Shown: one piece after another, positions 12,101 through 23,800 of the stretch
Layout of the letters: every line of letters starts with the position of its first letter
Position numbering within the stretch: the first letter of the stretch is position 1
NCBI GenBank assembly: GCA_035041965.1
Contig: JAPYMA010000131.1
Location: 1 to 64,000 of the forward strand
From: Anisakis pegreffii
Taxonomy: Eukaryota; Nematoda; Chromadorea; Rhabditida; Anisakidae
Direction of reading: 5' to 3'
DNA: 64,000 nt
Notes under the pieces: generated by a model
The model's input: the letters and a program-made list of their open reading frames with translations, nothing else
The model's database searches: none
What the model was told of the DNA's origin: nothing
Program-made: the position numbers and the translations under genes

Positions 12101-12747
12101 AGGCACTGGTTAGGAGAGGATACGAAAACACAAATGAATTGCTCAACGAGGTGTCGTCAGAAAACATTTGAAAGAGAAGTAATTTGTTTAGAAGTATTTG
12201 TGCTGGTTTGTGTTGATGCATTCAGTTTGCATAACTGCTGATTATGAGATTAGCGAGGTGGATCGTAGACTATATCGTGTACGTAATACGAAGTGATATG
12301 ATATCAATGATGGTTTGAAATTATGTTATCATGTATGGTTGATATGAAGCCATAGAGTGATAGAATGAATTATTCTTCATTGTGATAAAATTTTATGACG
12401 TTAACGTAGCATATGATTGTTCTTTTTTCTCTCATTAAAAAAAATGTTGCTCGTTGGCACTGACCGGCTTGCTTATTGAAGACCCCGAATGAAATTAGTT
12501 TCGTGCAAATTAAGAGAACAAATTTAGCAGTTCTTCTGCGTCAGTCGCATCCCAACAAACTCAAGGCTTAGGGAATGAGTACTATCAAGAAGTTTGTTCT
12601 CGTAATACATTTCGTGATATGTTTCGTGTTCATTCGCCTTTTACTTTTCGCTATGTGGTAATAAAATCACTGTAAGAAAGGAATAACTGAAAAACGATCA
12701 GATTATTGGCCATGTTGTAACGCAGAGTGGCATTTGACGTTGAAAAA
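9181..12747. other. Intergenic region, no supported gene
   Basis: I see no supported gene. The longest frame is an antisense 148-codon ORF at 10602-11048 with basic, unremarkable composition; an open frame of that length is not far from chance expectation in 64 kb of this composition. A tRNA-like or fold-back patch lies at about 10398-10535 (described separately). Sequence before 12727 ends in a splice acceptor (GTAACGCAG) that starts the next gene's first recognised exon. Confidence 0.5.
10398..10535 (+). repeat. tRNA-like or fold-back element
   Basis: The stretch starts with a GTGGCGCAGCGGT-like block that resembles the D-arm/A-box of a tRNA such as tRNA-Trp, followed by CGTCTGACA. The reverse complement TGTCAGAC occurs about 100 bases later (near 10516), next to ACCATACTAC, which partly mirrors ATGGTAGT. 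No proper anticodon arm or T-arm follows at tRNA spacing, so this is not an intact tRNA. A tRNA-derived short repeat (SINE-like) or a structured RNA remnant fits better. Confidence 0.3.
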
Positions 12748-15700
12748 ATGTTCAAGATGGATCCCAATGAACGTCGTGACTTGAATGCGGGTAATATGGA
12801 TAGAAATAATAAGTACTATAACCAACAACGGCATGCGTTTATGAATCCGCCGAATCATCAGTACGGATTCGACAGTGGAACCAGTGAGGATTGGGGAAGA
12901 TGTGGACCACTTGCGGTAGGACGAAACCCGGTGAACCAAAGGTTACTGACTGATCGGTTTATTCATTGATCGATTGATTGGTTGAAGAGCGAACTTTGCA
13001 ATGAAGACCTTTTACGATGATCTATCCATTAAGTTCCTGTAAAAATGTACAGAAATTTCATCTGAATTCGTTGTGATACCGTTGGTAGCGAATATGTTTT
13101 AGAAGTGGCTGGTATGGTCCGAATGCTTATTCAGCATACCCGGATGGTGGTAATTATTACGGATCAGGCTCATGGCGTGCACCTTATCGCCAGCAACAGC
13201 CGCCGTTGGAACCGGTAGAATATTCCATACCAATACAGGTGAGAGTTGGCAATTCTGTGGAATGACTTTGAAGGAGTTATGTCATATGCGGTGATTTTGT
13301 TGACACTGTAGGCTGTTCAGTGTAGTGATGTGGATGAATTAGCACGGATTCATATTGCAAATTGTACCGCTTCATTTCAGGGATTGTGTTTTTTGGTTTA
13401 TGATTTCGTTGCACTTACAGTTTGGCGGTAGTCATCGTACGGAGGACGAGCTGACCGAATGCAGATATTATAACGGTGTTTTTCGCCGAGGCACACCACG
13501 ACCGATGAACTTTCATTGTTATGGAAACAGGTTTGTTGATGGTGATAGTGTTATTGTTGTGCGCTCGAGTAATTCCATCTTGGTTGTAGTAACTGCTTTC
13601 TTGAATAACGTACTGCATAACAACACATAGTAACGATGGAGTTTGCTTTAGACAAATGGCAGAAGATGAAACGATGGATACAGACAACGACAGTGGCAGT
13701 ACACCGGAATTGTACTCAGCCCTAATCCCGCCATCGCCGCAAGAGTATCGTTGTGCTCAGGTTCGTGTCACACGATCGATGAGCCGTCGTTCATCAACTG
13801 CTCCTAATCAGCCACAACCTAATCAACGACCGTCAACATCGAATCGAGCAACAACAGATACGTCATCTAATCAGTCCACCTCACAACCGCAGTCAAAACC
13901 AGCTGAAGCAGAGCAACAAACAGAGCGTCCTGTCAAAAAAAGTTTATTGGGAAGATTTTCGTTGAGAAATAAACGGAGTGGAAATGCAGAGAATGCTGTC
14001 GATGCGGCAAATAATGATAAGAAGGAAACAACTGACACGATGAAGAAGTTAAGCAAAGGTGTCGAAAGCAGTGAAAAATCACTGTTTTGGTGTGGAAAAT
14101 CAAAAGGTGTGTATTATCATTATTAGATTTAGTTTTGATGATTCCTTGCTAGTTATTGAGTTGTTATTGGCAATGATAAATAACGTTTGAGGTTAACGAA
14201 CAAACAGATTTAAATCAATGTTTTGGTGTGGAAAATCGAAAGGTGTGTATTATCATTTAAATAAGGATTTAAGTGAAGTGAGATTGATGAATGAATAAGT
14301 AATCAGTAACGTTGAATATGAGTTAAACTGACTGAAGAATACGTTTTCAGTAGGGTTCATATTGGAATACTGAATAGGGAAGTATCATTTTGGATTGGGT
14401 GGAATGGAGTTGAGAGATCTTAACGCTCATCTCTAAGAAGTGATATCATGTTTGTATTATTTTGGATGAATCTGTTGCTGGTTTTATTAAGATTAATGGT
14501 ATTATTATTCCGTTGCCTTTTTCAGCTTCGTCACAATCAGAACCAGAAGGAACTGCCACCAACACTATCAGTCAGTTGTCGTCAGGCAAACGCACCAATG
14601 CGATGACAACTAGTAGATTAAACACACTGCAAGCAAAATCACTGAAGCGATTGAAAAACAAGACTGTTGGTGTTAAACTTCCGGGCGGAGCGGCTGTAAA
14701 AGCGGATCGAACGTCAAAGTTAGTCGCAACTGTTTTTGTTTTCGACGATAAGTAACTTCGTGCAGTCTGCTGGTAATTCTCAATAGGCGATGAATTGGTG
14801 GTATCGTAATGGTGTGGTGATCGTTCATTTTAAGTGAACCAAAACAGCCTGAAGCGTTTAATTTTCTGCTAGGCAGGAAGCGTGTTTTCTAGAATTGAAT
14901 TAGTATTTAACCGGTTGTTTGTTATGCTTTCGAACAACCGAAATTTTTCTGTGAAAATGAATTTTCAACGATTGTGAGGGTGTAGAATGAATAACTTTGA
15001 AGTGATCATTTAAATTCACAGATGGGAGAAGGTAGCTATGAAGAGTCGTGCGCTGTTTCTGAAGAATCGAAGTCAAAAGATGCTGAAAGAACGTCTCAGC
15101 AAATATCGTTTGGTAAGTCCTCGATTGAATACGAGCGCTCTGGATGATCCGATGACATCCGACACGACGATAAGAACGCTTGCGATCACAAGGAAAACGT
15201 CCTCAGTTGCACGTCGTCTAGCAGATTTGAATCGATCACAGAATAAGGCCGTCACTAGTGAGTTGTTATTGTTAAGAGCTTGTATTTTTCTACTCACATC
15301 GTTGATTGTGATCAAGCTTTAGACCAATCTTGCTTCAGTGAGTACAAGGAAATTTCAAACACTCCCACTCAATTTCATAGAAATTCAAGCACTTGAGAAA
15401 CTGTTTAAGAAAACAGTTATTGAATAGTATCAAAGATTAAATTCCATTGAATCTTTTTTGCGGTCAGCGGTCTCTTTCGACTGTTTCGTCGAGTACTGAT
15501 AGGTGCCAAATAACTGTGATTATCATTGGAAATGGTGATATGGAATTTATTGCATCGTCAACTTTCAGAGGAGTCCAAAGCGAATGACGTAAACGTTACA
15601 GCAACTCCATCCACACCTGTTGCAACGAATCCTTCGAATGCAGAATCACAAGTAACTGATGCGTTGGAATGCACTGCGCACACACCGCTCGCATCCTCTT

Positions 15701-17887
15701 CCGCTGTCAGTATGAATGATCTCAGCTTTACGCCGTTTTTTCAGTGTGACGACTGGAGAAAGGTTTCTACAGGAGACAACATCTTTTTTGGAGATTATCC
15801 CGAAACTTCACTCATTCACTCATTTTTGATCCAATGAAATTATCTGTTAACAGTGAATCGGGAATGAATATGAAAGATACCAAAACTAGACAAATCTCGA
15901 CAGCGAAAGGTTGCAAGAAGAAATAATATATTGTGGAAGGAGAAGTGGATGAAATTGGATAGTTTTGCCAACTAACATATAATAATATAACTTGATGAAA
16001 GGATATAATTTGATTTGGTTGAATTTTCAGTTAGTTCAAGAAGCTCGACAGGAAGAACCGTTATGTGTTACAACGCTGTCGACGCCGACCGTGTCCTCGA
16101 GCACTCCAGTGATCGCGTCTTCCAATGCAAGTGTGATCCGACAATCCGATCGGAGCCAACAGCAAGCGACCACTTCAAATTGCTCACAAAACCTGGATCA
16201 AACACCTGTCGTGCCAAATAATAACAAAGGTGAATGAGTCTTTCATCTTTGTTATTAATAAAGATGTTTTTGAAATTCAAGCAGTTCCATTTGCTACCTA
16301 AAATTCGTTCAGAATCCGATGGTAGTACTGTTTCAATAGCTGATGCTTATTGAGATACTCGAAAGAAGCCTTGGATTTCCAAAATTTTTATTCAGAATCA
16401 CCGTCCTCACCAGGAAACAACGTCGAAGTTTCAAACGAGATGAATTCGCCAGCAGAAGTTTACGTTCCAGCACCAATCAAAGTTGAGATTGACGATGAAC
16501 GCCACAGCACCCCTGACGCTGACAAAACCTTGATTCGTACGAGTCTTTCCAGTTGCGCTGTACGTTTCACCAATGTTCATTTTATATCAATATCCCACCG
16601 ACAGGATATTGCCCACTATCGATAAGTTGAAATTGTTCGCACAAAACTAAATACATCTTGATTTTCGTATGATAGTCAATGAGGTGAAATGTTACGCTAT
16701 ATGATAGATTCAAGTGTAATTAGCGACATTACTGCCTTTATGGTTTGATTAGTTTTTCGTCAAAGCTTTTGAAATTGAGAAGACATATTTTAGAGTGTTG
16801 GTACATCTGATGTTAGTATTGGATGTTTGAGTCCAGATTTCTCTTCGATGGACGACGATGCAAAGGTACATATTATTTGTTGAACGAAAAAAAATAGTTT
16901 TTTTTGTAACAGTTGAGGATAGCATTATGCGATTTGAAGTCAATTCCACTTGAAAATATTTCTCATCTTAATTCACAAGATGTTTCTGTTCGTTTGGATA
17001 ATCTCACACATGTGATCCAAAATCTCACATTTGTTATCACTGATCATAACTGTTGCAATCATTGATTTGAGTTGAAACATATGTGGTCATTGGTAGCGAA
17101 AGAGACATCGCTGAATGCATCGCGTATAGCTGTCGATGAGAAGTTGTCGAAAATACAAGCGGAGGTGATTGCGTTGTTAAATGAGCGAAATAAAGTTAGT
17201 CGTCCGCCTTATCTGAATATTTTGAAACGTAATTCGTTCTACGACCGATTGTTTCGTTTCATTGTAATGGTGATGAGTTCTTATTTGTTTGGATTTTGTC
17301 ACATACAACACGTAAGTTTTTCAGATTGAAAGTGAACTGTCTACACTGCGTGAAACTAAAAACCGATTACTTCAAAGTGCTGGTAGTAAGTTTCTTGCGT
17401 TTCTCAGTTCATCGATTTTCCAATTTTGCAGCATAATATGAGCTCGTTCACTGAACAAATTACCTCTCGTTTCATGCGTGATTGCTTCGAGATTTTATCC
17501 TACTCAGCTTTATACTGTCCTTTTTTTTGGTATCTTGAATTTTCCAAATGTTTAACGGAGTCGACTTTTCAAAAGCGTTCTTTCGGTTGATCTGTTCGTG
17601 AGGGAGTGAATTTCCGATTTAGTCAATTATCGTGTAGAAGTAAGTGTTTATGCTCGCAGTTTTTTATTGCTCGTTCGGTGTTGAAATTTACGCCCCATTA
17701 AATTTATCCGGATATTGCCAAATTGACTTCGATTAGGATTCTTCGTTTGTTTTTCTGTTGTGTTCATAAATGTTGGTTTGTATAAATACCCTTTTGGAGT
17801 TTGTCAGTATCATTATTTCAAGTAGAATTTTCAGATCATGCGCCTTTACACGACAGCTTCGTTACCAGCTCTTGTAACAACAAATAA
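12748..17887 (+). CDS. Ser/Gln/Asn-rich coiled-coil protein, unrecognised
   Basis: Fourteen exons keep one frame to a stop (12748-12941, 13103-13238, 13421-13530, 13652-14106, 14526-14718, 15022-15257, 15569-15762, 16031-16229, 16396-16559, 16794-16865, 16913-17011, 17072-17194, 17325-17382, 17835-17887), giving about 761 residues. The N-terminus is rich in Asn, Gly, Tyr and Gln. The middle is Ser/Thr/Gln/Pro-rich and disordered with basic patches (KKSLLGRFSLRNKR, RRLADLNRS). Near residue 600 is IKVEIDDE, a psi-K-x-E SUMO-type motif. The end (about 685-744) has heptad-like coiled coil (KIQAEVIALLNERNKIESEL). A nuclear scaffold or chromatin role is a guess. Uncertain points: exon 5 may end at 14718 or 14751; exon 6 has a strong internal donor at 15113; intron 11 is only 60 bp, and reading through it stops near 17066; the last exon may be replaced by one at 18914. 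An upstream exon joined at 12726 is possible. Confidence 0.65.
14083..14258 (+). repeat. Duplicated exon end with its 5' splice site
   Basis: The last 24 bases of exon 4 plus its donor (14083-14121) occur again inside the following intron at 14219-14258, with one mismatch over about 39 bases. Both copies contain the codons for FWCGKSK followed by GGTGTGTAT. The second copy also has a usable acceptor upstream (AACAAACAG, ending near 14207). In phase with exon 4 it would read a different frame, so it is either a decoy donor or a failed exon duplication. Confidence 0.75.
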
Positions 17888-20800
17888 ATTCGTGAATAAT
17901 CGCAAGAAAGAGGCAGATAAAACATTTTCGCAATAGCGAAGTTCGTTTACTTCACGGTATATTTCGAAGAATATTTTGTTATTCTAATCGTTTACCTCAA
18001 CAAGTGTACATCACCATGTAAAAATTCAACATTTTTATTTATTAATGCTACTTTTTTCGTTCCGATATTTCTCAGTCAACTTTTATTATTTGTTATCATA
18101 TTGAAAATTGTATCCATATGAAATTTTATGTCAGTTTAATCGGTCGTTTTTCGACAACTACCCCACATACTGCGCGCGATTTTCACGTTGCAATTTGGAA
18201 ATGTTCAAAATTTGATTCCTATTCGATGCTTTGCCTATTTCTCAAAGAAGTTGCATTTGTTGGTTTGGTGCTATGAGAGTTCCAAATGGAAACAATCGTT
18301 TCAAGTGGAAATCTGCTGAGGAACAATTTGCGATTTTTCATACGTTATTTTTCATACGATCATCATATGTCATATAGATAATTGTTCGCATCATTCTGAA
18401 ATAATTCTGTCAATCTCTGCTGTGCAAAATTTTACTCATTCGTGTCCACAAATGTTCGATGTATGTGATATTTTCTTGAGGATTTGTTGTTGTACATATT
18501 AAACGACGCGTTTAGGGAAATTCGAAGTGTATCCTGTGACTGTTTCAGCCAAATTATTTAGATGACTTCTTCGGTTTTTGTTCGTATCAATTGTTCACTC
18601 ATGTTCTCCCATTCAGCCACTCGAACAGACGGCTGATTTATGATGATGACTATATGTTTCCGTTTTTTAAATCTAATTCTGTAGATTTGTCTGAATTTCC
18701 TTACGTGTAGAGGTTGACAAGGAAAGTGCGTATGTGATATTCAATCATACGATTCGCCTTCTAGTGGAATTTAGAATCGAAAGGTCTCGTAAAAAGTATT
18801 ACCTTTAGCCGATATTAGCTTCTTGCGAAAGAATAGTACAAAATTGACGTCAAATAAACGAGCACAGTTCGTATTTTTAGATAACTTATTGTATTTTTAC
18901 TCATAGCATTCAGATGAAGTGGAAAAATATGTGCTCTGTCTTGATGGAGGTGAGCAATTTGGATGTAATTATCCTAGCATTTATTGTTGCGTCGAAATCA
19001 GTTGATTGTTTGATGGTTTCGTGTTTTTATCGAATTGTTTTTCAATCTGTTTCCATGTTTCGTTGACATCGATTGTGGCGATTTATGCGATGGCGTTGTT
19101 GAAATTTCTTTCGAAATTGTTTGTTCGTTGCTCTAAAATTCGCAATGTTATTAGTTACTTATTTATGGTGTTGCAAACATTAATAATGAAGAATAGAATG
19201 AATCTCAATTGTGTATTAGTTTTTCAGTGATTTGCGGTAAATTTTAATGAATATTTTTCCGGTTGCTTACTTGCATTATTTGAAGTTTCTGTTTTCTGTA
19301 TTTTCTGACTGTTTTCTGTTTTCGTTTGATTTCGTTTATTCATGTTCTGTTCTATTTTATGATGTTTTTGTACAGATAATTTCGTTTTTTGGCTTTCCTT
19401 CTTCATTCATCTATTCATTGGAACTGATTTCTATTTTTTTTTTGGAATTGGTATTCATTATTTTGAAATTTTGTTTATGAATTACGATTTGCATGTGACC
19501 GTTGAGGTGTTTATTCTGTTTGTACATGATGTATAAAGTATGATATTTTTTCCTTCGCTATATTTTTTGTTTGCTGTTTCTCTTTGGTAATGAAGCGTTT
19601 TCAGTACGATGCCATTGTGTATTTTTTGTTTTCATTAATTTCGTACCTTGATTTGCCAGTCACACAGCAACTACAGATAACAACCTCCTAAGGGATTGAA
19701 TATGCCACTGTCTCATAATGAAGGACATTTGAAATTTCGCTAGGTAAAGTGATAATAGCGATGAATATTTAGAATCACTGCTGGAAAGCTTTCTGAGATT
19801 TGTTCAATATATTCAATGAACATTTTTAGTTTTCTCGTTTCAACGCCCTGAAGAAATTGTGATATTCATATTTGAACTGAAACTGTGTATTAGTTGAAGT
19901 TAATTGGGAGGTAGCGAATTGAAGTTAATTTTCTTGTGAAGGATTAGCTGTTGAGAGCTATATGACACCGCACAGTATTGCTTTGGATATGATCTGATTG
20001 AAAATGTTATCAGCAGTGAAGAGTGCTGGTTCACTCGTTACCATTGACTAATCAGATTGATTTGATATCTGCATTTTGATTACCATATGATTTGAACAAT
20101 TTATGGACAAAATTATGAATTTTTGAGATAGGAGTTTATGATTTCTTGGTGTGGCAAGCTTGAAGTATAACTTGGTTGATTATATAGTAATATGAGCAAA
20201 ACAATTGTAGCTGGACAACATATGCAGATGGTTGGGAAGCAGAATTGAAGAAAGATATTTCGTGCAAAATTTTTTCAAGAGAAGTATTCTCGCGCAAGAT
20301 TTTTTCAAGCATGTTGTGAATCTTCGAGAATGAAGGGTATTTCAAGAATTGAGTGAGAGATTAAAATGGAATGAAAGTTGATTTCGTAGCGTGACGATTG
20401 ATTGAGTTGTATTGCTTGTCTGTTCGCATCTGCAAGTGGGGAGTTATAGATGCGGTAACATACGATGATGTTCAGAAGTGAAATTGAAAAGTGATATTCA
20501 TAAGTAGGATTTTGTTGTTTTCGTCATACCAATGGACTTGTTCTTCGTAAATATTTTGAGAGATTGAAATATACTGAAAACTGATCTCATATCGTGACAG
20601 TTATGTTCTATTAGAAGTCAGATTATTTGTTCGCGTCAGCATAAGATGTGCGAGCCATCTCACTGAATGAGTTCAAACTCTCCGAGTTTCTTTCGATCAG
20701 GCTCTAGTAACGAAAATTTCATGACGACAGATTTCATATGTGCAGTTTGGTTCTCAAAATAGCTCATTTTAATAGCGCTAATCATTTAAGATGTTTATGA

Positions 20801-23800
20801 GATAGTATTTATAAGAATGATGATCAAAAATTAGTCTTAACAGTCATAAGAGGATAACGTTGTGCTCATTGCTGTATGGCAGATTCCTTTTTCTGTGCCA
20901 TCACAGCAATATGTTTAAAAAAATATCATCAGTTCTGATCATACAAATCTCAGTCAAAAAAGCCTATTGTCTTTGAAAATTTACCCATTAAAATGGCACT
21001 GAGACGTGATACAGACTCGTGTTGATTGCCTTATGATGTGACTGCCTTCATCGTGATCAGTAATTTAAATGATTTTAATTGCAAAAAAATTTAATTGCTA
21101 ATAAAATGAAGTGCCAAAACACGTATTGTCAGAGAAGGAACAATAGAGCTTGGTTCGTGTTCACTACAGTGTTGAGTATCTTCAGAAAGCTACCTTCGTG
21201 ATACTGCTCTCTATCTAAAATACAACTGGTATATCATCATTTTTATTAGTTCTCTACTGGGGAAAAAGCGTTCGAACGTATATGACGAATTCAGTGCTTT
21301 AGTGTAATATAGCGATCTTTTGAAGATTGCATGCACCAAATCTGATGATTCAGCTGCATTGAATTAAACCTTTCACGTTCAGCTCCATTGACACTTATTG
21401 ATGCTCCTCGATGGATAGTGTGATTACACGTTTCGTTTGTTAACACATTGAATCTTTTAAGATTGTACTCATTATGTGAAATTTATTTCATTAAGAACAC
21501 ATACGCATGCTTACTATCAAAATCCTGATATCAATGTTGTTTGATCGTTAATTTGTGTTGTTTTCGACTGTCATTTCAGTAGACTTTTTCTTCAAAGTCA
21601 ACGCGATTATTTGAGTAGCTGATAAGCATTTATGCATCTTTTTTCCGCATCATACCGCATGACTTGTCAAATGATACCATTCGATATTTTCGACTTCAGT
21701 TTATCAATTAAAGTTACCATTTGATATTTCACCTTAATCATTTGTCATTTTATCACAGTCATTTCTTTGAGTGCTTTTGCTCCCTCGCAGTGCTGAATGT
21801 GTCAGTAATGGAGTTCGTGAAAGTTGCGAGTAATGAGGACAGTTTTCAAATAGTTTCGGCAATTCGTATTATATCTCTCGTAAAAATACCGGTTCACTTC
21901 TCGATTTGTAATGAAAATGAAAAGGAACATATTCGATAGCACCGTTAGGAGGATAGTCAAATTTCTGTTAAAATGATGGTCAAAACAACTTTTGTGGATG
22001 TTTTCCAAATTGATACAGGCACATTAACAAACAAACACTAATAAAGTTGCTAAATTTGGTAATTAAATTTGGCCAATGGTTTTTCTTCGTGGTGATGAAT
22101 TTTTTGGTAGCACGGGAAATATACGATATTGATAAGAGAGGTGCGCATTTAATCGTAATCATTGTAATCACTTGCTGAATTGATTAATTTCGATTGATAG
22201 ATGAATTAATTAATAAGGAGTTGAACTGTATTAATGCAGTTGTAATACTTGTGTTTGTTGTTACCTATGTTTAGTTTACAACCGCACAAGTTAATTTAAC
22301 AATTGCTTTACGGATTGTATGATCACTTTATTAAATGCTTTCTTTTTTGATGTGTTGTATTTGATTGTGAACGAATACGATTCGTAATCTCTTTGAAAAG
22401 TCAAAATTCTTTCGTTGTGAATCTTGATTTGCATTTATTTTGCATTTCAGTCTTGCTCTTGCATTCATTCGACCATTAATATTTCCGCTTGTTCGATTTT
22501 CCAACAACTGGATTGTTGTTGCCTACGAGTGAATGTGTACATGTTTTTGTGTTTATAGCAGCTCAAATAGCCGAGAGACGTTTAATTGAATATTTTGGAA
22601 TATTTAGATGAAGTCTGTTGCAGAATTGATCGTTGTTAATTTTCTTTTGTAAAGTATTCTATTGAAAACTTTGAGGAAAATTTTATTGTTCGTAAACACG
22701 TTCGGTGTTCGTTTTCTGATTGAATTCGATGTGTCTTTTGGAAAATGGGAAATGCTTTATTGAGGAAGTAGTCTATGTGATGCGAGTGAAAGCAATGAAA
22801 TTGTTCGGTTTCCGTTTATGTCGGCGATATAAACCAACATTTCGTTAGGTTCAGCCATCAGAATTTTGAATTCCATTCTCAAAACGGAGGAACATTGTCG
22901 TTGTTTTCGTTTCTTATCCTTTCAAATGCTTAGTAGAAGCGATATTGCGAATCGCAAAATTTTTTAACCATTTATTTAGTGTTGGAAAATATTTTGATGT
23001 GAAAACAACAATTTGATGGAGAGCGATATTCCTTAACCAAAAGTGTTTACACTGATGAGTGCCGCAGGTGTTTTTTGAATTCACAGTCAATATTTTATTG
23101 TTCATTTGATTGTGCACTTCGTTGTTGATTTATTGTGCGAAAGTTGTTGGTTCAGTTGACTTTGGACCTATGCGTTTTGTCTGCTCATTTGTTATCGTCT
23201 GGATCACTGGTTTCCATAGGCAACGAAATTTCCACACGCGGAGAATTTGAGGGTGTGAGATGGGAACTGGAGGAACAAAAAGTCGTTGTTGATTGACGAG
23301 TTCGAAGAATGCTTCTTGCACAGTTGTCGGATGATGTTCTCAAATTATTACATCTTTAATCATAACGAACAGATTTTGTTCGATACTGCCAACGAAATAG
23401 TGACAGCAAACTTCGTGGTCGATGATTTTCTTGATTTTCTCTTCATTTCTCATTGAGGAGTATTAGATTATCGGAGAAGGATCTCTTCATCTGGACTGCC
23501 AACGGGAAGGGGAAGGGCAGTGATCATCTGTTATATGATCAAAGGGAAGCCCAAAGCGCATAAGCCTGAGATCCACTGATGTATATAATAGATAATGCAT
23601 TTGATGAAGTGATGTGATAGGATGTGATGTGTTATAGCAAAAAAAAAAAATCCGATTGTTTTGAATTAATCAGGTTCTAGTGTGTGTTTGTGCAGTTTAT
23701 TCTGCTGTTTTTGTTTTCATTAGGCCTGCACATACATCTGGTTATATAGAGTGGCTTATAAGCACTTGTTCTCGTATTATAACAAACAATCAAACTCGTA

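Noticed and set aside
13415..13687. Antisense frames across the 12.7-17 kb gene
   Set aside because: They are shadows of well-phased plus-strand exons.
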